Assembly: GCF_000807675.2 (NCBI RefSeq)
Contig: NZ_CP019962.1
Coordinates: 1,612,001 to 1,676,000, forward strand
Length of the DNA: 64,000 nt
Reading direction: 5' to 3'
DNA from: Eubacterium limosum
GTDB lineage: Bacteria > Bacillota > Clostridia > Eubacteriales > Eubacteriaceae
Shown piece by piece: positions 44,406-53,178 of the stretch. The position numbers and the translations under genes were made by a program. Positions within the stretch are counted from its first letter, which is position 1. Each line of letters starts with the position of its first letter. Below the pieces are notes generated by a model, which did not search any database, had not been told where the DNA came from, and worked only from the letters and a program-made list of their open reading frames with translations.

Positions 44406-44609
44406 GTTTAACACTCTCCTTACAATAAAAGTTTACCATCAGATGAAAAAAGTTGCCTCGCAGTTTATGCACAAAAAAGGCAGCAGGCTCTTATGATCAT
44501 ACCCAAAAGCAGGTGAAAAGAAAATGATTCTTAAAAAAGAAACTTCTCTTTCTCTACAAGTTAGGATAAAATATTAGAACTATGACAATATGCTGGAGAG
44601 GAGTATAAA
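44406..44609. other. Divergent intergenic region
   Basis: Separates the AraC gene and the response regulator gene. A TAAAAT at 44567-44572 may be the -10 of the response regulator, but no good -35 is found. No other feature is seen. Confidence 0.4.
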
Positions 44610-45290
44610 ATGAAGAGTATTCTTGTAGTTGAAGATGATGAGATGCTGGGCGCAGGCCTCTGCTATAATCTGGAGCTTGAAGGCTTCAAGACCACTTTGG
44701 TACAAAGTTTTGAAGGAGCTGGAAAAAGAATTGAGAAAGACAGCTGGGATATGGTAATTCTGGATGTGAACCTTCCGGACGGCGATGGCTTTAGTCTGGC
44801 AAAAAAGATCCGCCTCAAGGCCAGGACACCGTTGATTTTTCTAACAGCCTGTGATCTGGACGATGACATTTTGAAAGGCTTCGAGCTGGGCGCGGATGAT
44901 TATATTACCAAGCCATTTAATATAAAGATTGTGATTAAGCGGATCAACGCGGTTTTCAGAAGAACGGAGGTCAGCAGAAAAGAGCTGTTTATCTGTGGAA
45001 ACCTGGAGATTGATTTTGAAAAGCGGGCGGCCAGTAAAAACGGAGAACCTCTGGTGCTGACACCGACAGAGTTTAAGCTCCTGCAGCTTTTCTGCAAAAA
45101 TCCCGGAAAGGTACTGACCCGAAAAATGCTTTTGGAAAGCCTGTGGGACAACGAGGGAAACTTTGTTGATGAGCATACCCTTACCATCAATATCAGCCGC
45201 CTGCGTTCAAAAATTTCAGACGATACCTTTGCCTATATTAAAACAATTTATGGGATGGGCTATGAATGGACTGGTGAGAAAGATGCGTAA
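44610..45290 (+). CDS. OmpR-family response regulator
   Basis: A 226-residue regulator with receiver domain and winged-helix DNA-binding domain. Acidic pocket residues Glu8-Asp9-Asp10 (approximately), phospho-acceptor Asp at about 52 in VILDVNLPDGDG, Thr about 79 and Lys about 101 in DDYITKPF are all present. The C-terminal part has LTPTEFKLLQLFCKNPGKVLTRKMLL and SRLRSKI, typical of OmpR/BceR. GGAGAGG precedes ATG. It overlaps the kinase gene by 8 bases. The set of four genes (regulator, kinase, ATPase, permease) matches antimicrobial-peptide resistance modules of Firmicutes. Confidence 0.94.
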   Translation: MKSILVVEDDEMLGAGLCYNLELEGFKTTLVQSFEGAGKRIEKDSWDMVILDVNLPDGDGFSLAKKIRLKARTPLIFLTACDLDDDILKGFELGADDYITKPFNIKIVIKRINAVFRRTEVSRKELFICGNLEIDFEKRAASKNGEPLVLTPTEFKLLQLFCKNPGKVLTRKMLLESLWDNEGNFVDEHTLTINISRLRSKISDDTFAYIKTIYGMGYEWTGEKDA

Positions 45291-46329
45291 AGGAAGAATA
45301 CCCTCTGCGCTGCAGGAGTGGATCAGCATTGCCGCTATGGTTATCTTGACAGTTGCCTTTGTGGTGCTGGTCTTTGCGCTGACCGATCGTGATACGGGGA
45401 TCATGCTTCGCGTGGCCGCAGTAATTTTTGCGGTGGCTTTTTGGGGAATCCTCTATATTTTCCAGCTGATTTGCAGACGGCGCTTTGTTTATTTTTCGGA
45501 TGAGATCTGCACAAATCTGGACAGCCTGATCCAGAACGAAGGGGTACAGGCCTTTAACCTTGAGGAAGAAACACTGTCTTCAAAGGTACAGATGAAGCTG
45601 AACCAGCTATATGATGTTACCAATGCGGCTACCCAGGAGAGTGGCGAACAGAAGCAGGCAGTTCAGAGGATTGTTTCAGACATATCACACCAGCTTAAAA
45701 CCCCCATCGCCAATATTAAAATGTATGCCGATACAGTAACGAATCCTCAAGTGCCAGAGGAAAAAAGGCTCTTTTTTCTGGACGGGCTTCAAAATCAAGT
45801 GGAAAAGCTCGATTTCTTGATCCAGGTACTGACAAAAATATCACGTCTGGAAAACGGGCAGATCGTATTAAAAGCCGAGCGTCAGGCCTTTTATCCGACC
45901 CTGGCCCAGGCCCTCAGCGGTGTTACCATGCCGGCAGAAAAGAAGGGGATCACTGTAAACGTAGCGTGTGACGAGACACTGGAGCTTTATCACGACACAA
46001 AATGGACGGCCGAAGCGCTTTTTAATCTGCTGGAAAACGCGGTTAAATACACGCCGGAGGGCGGCAGGGTATCTGTTTCAGCAGAGCAGTGGGAAATGTA
46101 CACCAAAATAGAAATTGCGGATACAGGAATCGGCATTTCCGAGACGCATATCAACGATATTTTCAAACGTTTTTACAGAGAGTCCAAGGTCCACAGCACC
46201 CCGGGCATCGGCGTGGGGCTTTATCTGGCACGTGAGATCATTGGGAAAGAGCAGGGCTACATTAAAGTAGCCTCACAGGAAGGTGAAGGCTCTGTTTTTT
46301 CAGTATTTCTGCCAAATCAGGCCGGTTGA
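45283..46329 (+). CDS. Sensor histidine kinase, intramembrane-sensing type
   Basis: A 348-residue kinase. Two membrane helices (about 13-33 and 43-63) leave an external loop of only about 9 residues, so no normal sensor domain exists. This is the mark of intramembrane-sensing kinases such as BceS. The H-box is SDISHQLKTPIAN with His about 136, the N-box is LLENAVKYTP, and ADTGIGIS plus GIGVGLYLARE are the ATP-lid glycine motifs. I place the start at ATG 45283 with GGTGA upstream, overlapping the regulator. Such kinases usually read the flux through the linked ABC transporter, here the next two genes. Confidence 0.92.
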   Translation: MRKGRIPSALQEWISIAAMVILTVAFVVLVFALTDRDTGIMLRVAAVIFAVAFWGILYIFQLICRRRFVYFSDEICTNLDSLIQNEGVQAFNLEEETLSSKVQMKLNQLYDVTNAATQESGEQKQAVQRIVSDISHQLKTPIANIKMYADTVTNPQVPEEKRLFFLDGLQNQVEKLDFLIQVLTKISRLENGQIVLKAERQAFYPTLAQALSGVTMPAEKKGITVNVACDETLELYHDTKWTAEALFNLLENAVKYTPEGGRVSVSAEQWEMYTKIEIADTGIGISETHINDIFKRFYRESKVHSTPGIGVGLYLAREIIGKEQGYIKVASQEGEGSVFSVFLPNQAG

Positions 46330-46428
46330 TGAGCAATCTCTCAAAACTGTAACATTCTTTTTTCAAATCGAGAGGGTTTTGAAACATTCAGGTGATAAGA
46401 TTAAGTCAGCAAATAAAGGAGACAGAAA

Positions 46429-47100
46429 ATGGAGATCTTAAAAACAACGGATTTGAAAAAGCATTACGGCAGCGGCGAGAGTATGGTGAAGGCACTGGAT
46501 GGTGTGTCCTTATCGGTTGAAAAAGGAAAATTCACAGCCATTGTGGGAACCTCCGGAAGCGGAAAGTCAACACTTCTGCATATGTTGGGAGGGCTGGACA
46601 AACCGACCTCTGGCAGTGTAAAGGTAGGCGGCAAGGAGCTGTCTGAAATGAACGATGAGCAGCTGACAATCTTCAGAAGACGCCAGATCGGCTTCATTTT
46701 CCAAAATTACAACCTGGTGCCTATCCTTAACGTATACGAAAATATTGTACTGCCCATTGAACTGGACGGTAATACAGCAGATAAACGCTTTGTGGGCGGC
46801 ATTGTCAAAATGCTTGGACTTAAGGAAAAGCTGACAAGCCTGCCGGGAAACCTGTCAGGCGGACAGCAGCAGCGTGTCGCGATCGCCAGAGCACTGGCGA
46901 CAAAGCCGGCGATTATTCTGGCAGATGAGCCTACCGGAAACCTGGACAGCCGGACCAGCCAGGATGTGCTGAGCCTGTTAAAGGCAACCAGCGCTCGTTT
47001 TAATCAGACCATTGTAATGATTACTCATAATGAAGAAATTGCCCAGCTGGCGGATGAGGTTATCCGTATTGAGGACGGCAAGATCGTAAACGGCAGGTAA
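46429..47100 (+). CDS. ABC transporter ATP-binding protein (BceA/MacB type)
   Basis: A 223-residue ATPase. Walker A GTSGSGKST (about 38-46), Q-loop IFQNYNLVPILNVYENI, signature LSGGQQQR, Walker B IILADEPTGNLDS. The N-L-V-P-x-x-N-V-Y-E-N-I segment is typical of ATPases that work with FtsX-like permeases. It lies 99 bases after the kinase and 5 before its permease. AAGGAG precedes the ATG. The gap before it holds two copies of TGWAACATTC, possible binding sites of the response regulator, so it may have its own induced promoter. Confidence 0.94.
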   Translation: MEILKTTDLKKHYGSGESMVKALDGVSLSVEKGKFTAIVGTSGSGKSTLLHMLGGLDKPTSGSVKVGGKELSEMNDEQLTIFRRRQIGFIFQNYNLVPILNVYENIVLPIELDGNTADKRFVGGIVKMLGLKEKLTSLPGNLSGGQQQRVAIARALATKPAIILADEPTGNLDSRTSQDVLSLLKATSARFNQTIVMITHNEEIAQLADEVIRIEDGKIVNGR

Positions 47101-47105
47101 CGGCA

Positions 47106-49502
47106 ATGAATTACGAAAAAAATAATAACGGAAAAGTTATCGGAAAGCTTGCCAGGGACAGTATTAAAACGAGCAAGATGCGCAATGCCTTCATTGCCGT
47201 CACCATTATTTTATCCGTAAGTCTTCTGATGGTTATGAGTCTGTTTACCGTTGAGATGAAAGAAGCGGATAAGCGGGCCATGGCCAGGGCACAGCATGTG
47301 ATTTACTATAATCTGACAGATGACCAGCTGCATCGTCTGTCACAGGATTCCCGTGTTTCCTATCTGACCCTCGGCAAAAGAGGACAGGCAGTAGAGATTG
47401 ATAATCATAAGCTGGTGCCTGTCTATGCGGATGGCAACTCCATGGAAATTAAGACAATGAATCTGCTGGACGGAAAGCTGCCAGTACAGGAAAATGAAGT
47501 GCTGGTCTCAAGAGAGTATCTGGAACAGATCGGAAAACCGGCAGAGCTTGGAACAGAATTTACCGTAACCTTCCTGGATGGAGCAACTGAAAGCTTCAAG
47601 GTCAGTGGTTTCGTAGAGGGAGCAAAGGGAAGCAAGCAGTATACGCTGGTCTTTTCAAAGGCCTATGCTGAAAATGGTCCGCAGATGAGGGATATTCCCT
47701 ATGAGGCCTATGTCCGGCTTTCAGGAGCAGAGAAGATGGGCAAGGAAGAATGTAAAGCGGTCATTTATTCAGTTGGCGGCGACGCGGGAATACTGCGGGA
47801 GGACATGAATCCAAACGATCATTTTCTGGACACTCTGACAGCAGATACTCAGGAAATCGCTTTGGCTGCGTGTGTGGGAGTTGTTGTACTGCTCGCCAGT
47901 GTTCTGGTTATCTACGGTGTTTTCTATATATCGGTGGTTGGCCGGATACGCCAGTATGGACAGCTGCGAACCATTGGCATGACCAAAAAACAGGTGCGGC
48001 GGCTGGTTACCCGCGAAGGTATCTATCTCTTTGCCGTATCGGCTCCGGTGGGAGTTATTATCGGCAGCGTTATCGCCTATTTTCTGAAGCCTGACGGATG
48101 GAGCCTTTTAAATACCCTGCTGGTAGCGCTGCTGGTGCTCGTGATTGACCTGATCACTGTTTTGATCTCCGTTCGCAAGCCTGCCTCGATTGCAGCTTCA
48201 ATTTCTCCCATTGAGGCTTCAAAATATTCGGCTTACTCCGGTGGAAAGAAAAAGAAAACCAAAAAGGTACACCGGAGAATCAGCCCGCTGCATCTCGCGG
48301 CCATGAACTCGGCCAGAAACCGGAAAAAAGTTTTTATGACGGTTCTCTCGCTTGGGATCGGCGGCGTTTTATTTATGGCAGCGGCGACCTTTGTCAATTC
48401 CTTTGATAAAGAAATGTATTCACGTCAGGGCGATTTTGCGGATTCGGAATATATCGTTTCTTTTTCGGGAAACGCCCTGGGGCTTTCAGAGTACGGTATG
48501 GCAGGCCTCCAGAAGAATTCCCCCTTTACCGAAACGCTCGAAAGCCAGATTTTGTCCATTCCCGGAGTGGATGGTATCCGCAGTAACCAGGCGACCTCTG
48601 TTGAATTTGATTATCCTAAAAAAGATCTTGTCCATGTTGAGGATAACATTTCCCCATTTACCAGAGAGCAGGCTCAGGAGCTTGAAAAATATCTGGAGGA
48701 TGGGAGCCTGGATTATGATGCAATGCTGAAGGGAGAGACCATTCTGCTTCAGGCCAACTCTGTGGTGCAGGAAATTTATGGCTGGCGTTTTGAGGTTGGC
48801 GATATGTTAACCCTCTATTTTTACAATGGCGATACCGTGGTACCCAAAGAGGTGAAAATAGCGGGTATGATCAGTACAGACTATCCGAAGCCCATCAGCG
48901 GATGGTTTATGATGCCTCAGGAGGTGATCCAGTCCATCGTACCCTTTAATCTTGATAAGGATTTTATTGTTTCGACAGAGCCTTCTATGGAATTTGCGGT
49001 TGAAGAGCCGCTGCGGGCTTTGGTAGACAGCAATCCAAATCTTGTGCTGTCAACGCTTCAGGAGCAGAGAGAACAGGATTCAGGAAGCATTGCAACCCTC
49101 TCGGCCACTGCGCTGGGTCTGGCGTTGTTTATCATCGCCTTTAGCATGATCAATCTTGTCAATACGCTGATCACCAATATCCTGTCTAAAAAGCAGGAAC
49201 TGGCCATGCTGGAATCCATTGGTATGAGCCGCAGGCAGATCCGTCAGATGGTACTCGGCGAGGGGATGCTTCTGGCCGCGGGAAATCTGCTCATCACATT
49301 GACCATAGGCACCGCAGCAGGCTATCTGATCTGCTGGGCCTTCGGAAAGCTTGGTGTTCACTATATGATCTACCAGTTCCCGGTTTTCTATGTGCTGGCC
49401 TACGCGGTAATCCTGTTTCTGGTACCATACCTTATCTCAAAAATTGCACTCCGCAGCTTTGAAAAGGAAACGCTGGTTGAACGATTGAGAGAAGCAGAAT
49501 AA
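47106..49502 (+). CDS. ABC transporter permease, FtsX family
   Basis: A 798-residue permease with an N-terminal helix (about 26-48), an external region (about 50-250), three helices forming the first FtsX domain (about 255-365), a linker, another helix at about 415, a second external region, and the second FtsX domain (about 670-795). RQYGQLRTIGMTKKQVRRL and KQELAMLESIGMSRRQIRQM are the coupling helices that contact the ATPase. The size exceeds BceB (about 650) and suggests two extracellular domains. With the two-component genes upstream, a role in sensing and removing cell-wall-active peptides is likely (inference). Confidence 0.9.
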   Translation: MNYEKNNNGKVIGKLARDSIKTSKMRNAFIAVTIILSVSLLMVMSLFTVEMKEADKRAMARAQHVIYYNLTDDQLHRLSQDSRVSYLTLGKRGQAVEIDNHKLVPVYADGNSMEIKTMNLLDGKLPVQENEVLVSREYLEQIGKPAELGTEFTVTFLDGATESFKVSGFVEGAKGSKQYTLVFSKAYAENGPQMRDIPYEAYVRLSGAEKMGKEECKAVIYSVGGDAGILREDMNPNDHFLDTLTADTQEIALAACVGVVVLLASVLVIYGVFYISVVGRIRQYGQLRTIGMTKKQVRRLVTREGIYLFAVSAPVGVIIGSVIAYFLKPDGWSLLNTLLVALLVLVIDLITVLISVRKPASIAASISPIEASKYSAYSGGKKKKTKKVHRRISPLHLAAMNSARNRKKVFMTVLSLGIGGVLFMAAATFVNSFDKEMYSRQGDFADSEYIVSFSGNALGLSEYGMAGLQKNSPFTETLESQILSIPGVDGIRSNQATSVEFDYPKKDLVHVEDNISPFTREQAQELEKYLEDGSLDYDAMLKGETILLQANSVVQEIYGWRFEVGDMLTLYFYNGDTVVPKEVKIAGMISTDYPKPISGWFMMPQEVIQSIVPFNLDKDFIVSTEPSMEFAVEEPLRALVDSNPNLVLSTLQEQREQDSGSIATLSATALGLALFIIAFSMINLVNTLITNILSKKQELAMLESIGMSRRQIRQMVLGEGMLLAAGNLLITLTIGTAAGYLICWAFGKLGVHYMIYQFPVFYVLAYAVILFLVPYLISKIALRSFEKETLVERLREAE

Positions 49503-49510
49503 ATAATTGA

Positions 49511-49548
49511 AACATCTGGATAGCAGTTTTATATCCAGATGTTTTTAT
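49511..49548 (+). terminator. Intrinsic terminator of the ABC module
   Basis: AAACATCTGGATA pairs with TATCCAGATGTTT, followed by TT and more T. Confidence 0.92.
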
Positions 49549-49603
49549 TTTAGAGAAAAATAATAATTTTTCCTGAAAAAATGCCAAAGAACAAAATTTT
49601 ATC

Positions 49604-49631
49604 TTGCATTAATGCGGAACTGTGCTATAAT
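49604..49631 (+). promoter_or_regulatory. Promoter of the isc operon
   Basis: TTGCAT at 49604-49609 and TATAAT at 49626-49631, 16 bases apart. Confidence 0.75.
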
Positions 49632-49638
49632 ACTATTA

Positions 49639-49663
49639 AATTCCGGGTGGAATACTAGGAATT
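49639..49663 (+). promoter_or_regulatory. Candidate IscR operator
   Basis: Inverted repeat AATTCC-N13-GGAATT lies just downstream of the -10. An inner GGAAT repeats the half site. Autoregulation by the downstream Rrf2 protein would fit. Confidence 0.5.
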
Positions 49664-49680
49664 GAAAAGGAGGTGCTACA

Positions 49681-50088
49681 GTGAGACTCTCCACAAAGGG
49701 CCGGTACGGTGTACTGGCTATGTATGAGCTGGCGTGCCGGTATGGCAATGGGCCAGTATCAATTAAAGAGATAGCAGAAAAACAGAATTTTTCAGACTCC
49801 TATATGGAGCAGCTTTTTTCGACCCTTAAAAAGGCGGGACTGATCGTCAGTTTAAGAGGCGCGAAGGGTGGGTACATTCTTTCAAGAGAGCCCAAGGACA
49901 TCACTGTTGGTGAGATTATCCGCGCGCTGGAAGGGCCTATTGAGCTGGCCGACTGCGTCGGCGGCCCTGAGGGCTATGTCTGCCGAAAATCGGGAGAATG
50001 TGTCACCAAAGGACTCTGGATGGAAATCAGAGACAGCATTAATAACATCATTGATAACCGGTCTTTACAAGACTTAATGGATAATTGA
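49681..50088 (+). CDS. iscR: Rrf2 family regulator IscR
   Basis: A 135-residue winged-helix regulator, starting with GTG 49681 and GGAGGTG just upstream. It has RLSTKGRYGVLAMYELA and SLRGAKGGYILSR, the classic Rrf2 phrases. Three Cys at about 92, 101 and 107 (E. coli IscR uses 92, 98, 104) can hold a [2Fe-2S] cluster. With iscS and iscU after it, it should sense iron-sulfur status and control its own operon. A CymR role is less likely, because CymR lacks these three Cys. The stop overlaps a region just before iscS, 15 bases away. Confidence 0.92.
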   Translation: MRLSTKGRYGVLAMYELACRYGNGPVSIKEIAEKQNFSDSYMEQLFSTLKKAGLIVSLRGAKGGYILSREPKDITVGEIIRALEGPIELADCVGGPEGYVCRKSGECVTKGLWMEIRDSINNIIDNRSLQDLMDN

Positions 50089-50102
50089 AAGAGAGGCTTT
50101 TT

Positions 50103-51311
50103 ATGAAAAGAATCTATTTAGATAACGCGGCAACAACAGCCGTTGACGAAGCGGTTTTGGCAGAAATGCTGCCATATTTTACAGAAAAATACGGAAACCC
50201 GTCCTCTATTTATCAGGAGGGCCGGGAAGCCAAGCGCGGCGTGGAAGCTGCCAGATTACAGCTTGCTCAGGCCATTAACGCAGACCCGAAAGAAATTTAC
50301 TTCACAGCCGGTGGTTCCGAATCGGACAACTGGGCCATTAAGGGTGTGGCTTTAAAAAACAGGAAAAAGGGAAACCACATTATAACCACAGAAATCGAGC
50401 ACCACGCAGTGCTCCACACCTGTGAATACCTTGAGAAGGAAGGCTTTGAAGTCACCTACCTTCCGGTTGACAAGGACGGACTTATTTCACTTGACGATCT
50501 TAAGAATGCCATCAAGGATGAAACCATTCTGGTTTCAATCATGTTTGCCAACAACGAGATCGGAACCATTGAACCCATTAAAGAAATCGGAGAAATCGTC
50601 AAGGCCAAGGGCATCATTTTCCATACCGATGCAGTGCAGGCTTTCGGGAATGTTCCCATTGACGTAAAAGACCTGAATGTGGACTTGTTGTCCCTTTCCA
50701 GCCATAAAATCTATGGACCGAAGGGCATTGGAGCCTTATATATCCGCAAGGGTGTACCGATCGACAACCTGATCCACGGCGGCGCACAGGAAAGAAGACG
50801 CCGTGCCGGCACAGAAAACACCGCTTCCATCGTTGGTTTTGGTAAGGCTGCGGAAATGGCCGCCAATGATCTGGAAGCCAACACAGCCCATTTACAAGAG
50901 CTTAGAGATGCGCTGATCAAGGGTGTAATGGAAAAAATCCCTCAGGTGCGTTTAAACGGTCATCCGACCAAGCGCCTTCCGGGGAATGCAAACTTCTGCT
51001 TTGACTATATCGAAGGGGAATCCATTCTCTTAAGCCTTGACCTTATTGGCGTTGCGGGCTCCAGCGGATCGGCCTGTACTTCAGGATCACTGGACCCGTC
51101 GCATGTACTGCTGGCCATTGGCCTGCCAGCCGGGATTGCCCACGGCTCACTGAGACTGACCATCGGCAAGCATACCACCATGGAGGACATTGAATACGTC
51201 GTTGACAATCTTGTCAATATTATCGAACGGCTGAGGAAGATGTCGCCCATCGACGCTAACAGCCCGATTGACGACGCTGTTTATGACCACGACCACCACC
51301 ATCATCACTGA
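50103..51311 (+). CDS. iscS: Cysteine desulfurase IscS/NifS type
   Basis: A 402-residue PLP enzyme that takes sulfur from cysteine for iron-sulfur cluster assembly. It opens MKRIYLDNAATTAVDE. The PLP Lys is in SLSSHKIYGPKG, and the mobile-loop active Cys is in SGSACTSGSLDPSHV, so it is a group I (IscS/NifS) form. ATG 50103 is favoured with AGAGAGG upstream. The C-terminus is unusual: an Asp/His tail ending in five consecutive His residues. In the neighbourhood iscR-iscS-iscU are ordered as in Clostridia. The tail could bind metal, but it may be neutral. Confidence 0.95.
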   Translation: MKRIYLDNAATTAVDEAVLAEMLPYFTEKYGNPSSIYQEGREAKRGVEAARLQLAQAINADPKEIYFTAGGSESDNWAIKGVALKNRKKGNHIITTEIEHHAVLHTCEYLEKEGFEVTYLPVDKDGLISLDDLKNAIKDETILVSIMFANNEIGTIEPIKEIGEIVKAKGIIFHTDAVQAFGNVPIDVKDLNVDLLSLSSHKIYGPKGIGALYIRKGVPIDNLIHGGAQERRRRAGTENTASIVGFGKAAEMAANDLEANTAHLQELRDALIKGVMEKIPQVRLNGHPTKRLPGNANFCFDYIEGESILLSLDLIGVAGSSGSACTSGSLDPSHVLLAIGLPAGIAHGSLRLTIGKHTTMEDIEYVVDNLVNIIERLRKMSPIDANSPIDDAVYDHDHHHHH

Positions 51312-51353
51312 GAATGATGAAAAATAACGGATAAAATAAAGGAGAATAAAATC

Positions 51354-51734
51354 ATGATGGAATATACAGATAAAGTAATGGAAAACTTCCAAAACCCTAA
51401 AAACGTGGGTGAAATGGAAGACGCTAACGGAATCGGCCAGGTAGGCAGCCCTGCCTGCGGCGATATTATGAAAATGTATTTAAAAATAAATGATGACGGT
51501 ATTGTTGAGGACGCCAGTTTCAAAACCTTTGGCTGCGGTGCTGCCATTGCGACCAGCAGCATGGCCACAGAAATGATCAAGGGTAAAACCCTTGAAGAAG
51601 CCGCTGCACTGAAGAACTCAGAAGTGGTAGAAGCTCTCGGAGGACTCCCGACTGAAAAAATCCACTGCTCTGTTTTAGCTGCTGAAGCCATTCAGGCAGC
51701 CATCGAAGATTACAAATCAAAGCACAACGCATAA
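51354..51734 (+). CDS. iscU: Iron-sulfur cluster scaffold IscU/NifU-N
   Basis: A 126-residue scaffold on which IscS-derived sulfur and iron form a cluster. The three cluster Cys are seen in SPACGDIM, TFGCGAAIATSS and IHCSVLAAEAI. The Asp after the first Cys, required for cluster handover, is present. ATG 51354 has AAAGGAG upstream; a second ATG follows directly and would remove one residue. No hscA, hscB or fdx follows, as is usual for the clostridial short isc operon. A terminator closes it. Confidence 0.95.
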   Translation: MMEYTDKVMENFQNPKNVGEMEDANGIGQVGSPACGDIMKMYLKINDDGIVEDASFKTFGCGAAIATSSMATEMIKGKTLEEAAALKNSEVVEALGGLPTEKIHCSVLAAEAIQAAIEDYKSKHNA

Positions 51735-51744
51735 GCCCATGATC

Positions 51745-51779
51745 AAAAACGCTTTTCATTAATGAAAGGCGTTTTTTTA
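51745..51779 (+). terminator. Intrinsic terminator of the isc operon
   Basis: AAAAACGC-TTTTCATT pairs with AATGAAA-GGCGTTTTT, with T-run. Confidence 0.88.
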
Positions 51780-51880
51780 TTTATGAGGAATCCTTTTGTT
51801 GGCAGGGCTTTAAAAAAGGGTATTAAAAAATAAGCAACTCATAATGACACAAGATTCAGTAAAAGAAAGAGGGCGAGATA

Positions 51881-53068
51881 GTGGAAATGAACCGAAAAAC
51901 AAAGCAGGCTTTAATCGGGATTATTGTCCTGGCATTGGTTTTGTGGGCTGGCCTTAAGAATATTGATGCGGTATGGGGGGCATTTCTCGGAATTATGGGA
52001 TTGATCTCACCTTTTATTATTGGCGCCGGCATCGCCTTTGTCTTAAATATCCCCATGAGTCTGATGGAAAGGCGGCTGTTTACAAAAAGGTGGCTAAAAG
52101 GAAAGCGCGTCCAAAGGCTGCGGAGGCCCCTGAGTATTCTGGCGGCGTTTTTAATTCTTATCGGTATTATGGCCCTGGTCGTTTTTCTTGTGCTTCCTGA
52201 GCTGGTAAACGCCGTTTTACTTTTTGCCAGGAGTTTTCCATCGGTTCTTGAGAATTTCCAGAGCTGGGCGGTTCGTATCCTCGGCGAGCACTCCGAAGTT
52301 TCCGCCTTTATACAGAAGTTTGATACCGGAGGACTTGAAAGTCTGAACTGGGATATGCTCAGCAAAAACCTGTTTTCCTTTTTCAGGGGCGGTGCTGCGG
52401 GATTTTTAAATACAACGCTGAACGTGGCAGCCTCGGTAGCAGGCGGTGTTTTTCATACGGTGATCGGCCTGGTGGTGGCGGTTTATCTTTTATTTCAGAA
52501 GGAAAAGCTGGGGCTTCAAACCAGAAAGCTTCTGTACGCTTACCTGCCGGAAAAGCGTGTTGACCGGATTTTGGAAATTGCCGGCCTCATCCAGGAGACT
52601 TTCAGCCATTTTGTTTCAGGCCAGTGTATCGAAGCATTGATTTTAACCGTTATTTATACCATCGTTCTGTCACTTTTACAGATGCCCTATGCTCTGACCA
52701 TTGCGGTACTGATCGGCCTATTCTCACTGATACCTGTCTTTGGGGCCATTGTGGCCTGCTGTCTGGGAGGGTTTCTCATCTTAACCCTAAGCCCGGTCAA
52801 GGCGCTGATCTTTGTGGTTGCCTGTTTCATCGTGCAGCATGTCGAGGGCAATCTGATCTACCCGCATGTTGTGGGCAGTTCCATTGGTTTGTCTCCGCTT
52901 TGGATTCTGGCCGCGGTCACCATTGGCGGAGGTGCTTTCGGCATTCTGGGCATCATTGTGATGATCCCGCTCTTTTCAGTGCTCTATACACTGACCGGCG
53001 AGACAGTCAACCAACGTCTGAGCCAAAAGGACATAGACCCGCGAAAGCTTTTGAAAAAAGAAGAGTGA
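51881..53068 (+). CDS. AI-2E family transporter (PerM/YdiK-like membrane protein)
   Basis: A 395-residue polytopic protein with the 7-8 helix plan of the AI-2E family. Paired N-terminal helices, a helix near 75-95, a long amphipathic external or cytoplasmic segment (about 105-175), and a helix bundle follow. Conserved GLFSLIPVFGAIVACC and HVEGNLIYPHVVGSSIGLSPLWIL-type sequence mark the C-terminal half. Despite the name, most members are not autoinducer transporters; some are Na+/H+ antiporters. Substrate unknown. The start is GTG 51881 with AGAGGG upstream; ATG 51887 is an alternative. A PRC-barrel gene and a second relative follow. Confidence 0.85.
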   Translation: MEMNRKTKQALIGIIVLALVLWAGLKNIDAVWGAFLGIMGLISPFIIGAGIAFVLNIPMSLMERRLFTKRWLKGKRVQRLRRPLSILAAFLILIGIMALVVFLVLPELVNAVLLFARSFPSVLENFQSWAVRILGEHSEVSAFIQKFDTGGLESLNWDMLSKNLFSFFRGGAAGFLNTTLNVAASVAGGVFHTVIGLVVAVYLLFQKEKLGLQTRKLLYAYLPEKRVDRILEIAGLIQETFSHFVSGQCIEALILTVIYTIVLSLLQMPYALTIAVLIGLFSLIPVFGAIVACCLGGFLILTLSPVKALIFVVACFIVQHVEGNLIYPHVVGSSIGLSPLWILAAVTIGGGAFGILGIIVMIPLFSVLYTLTGETVNQRLSQKDIDPRKLLKKEE

Positions 53069-53178
53069 CCTGCCGATTTGAAGAATTCTTGAGTATTCTT
53101 TCAAGACACTGTGTAAGCGGATGTGCTATAATAAAGCCATCGACAGAAATAATAAAACTTATGTAGAAAGGTGAAAAG

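Noticed and set aside
45163-45282. Longer start for the histidine kinase
   Set aside because: The first 40 codons overlap the response regulator out of frame and lack a ribosome site; ATG 45283 fits the family.
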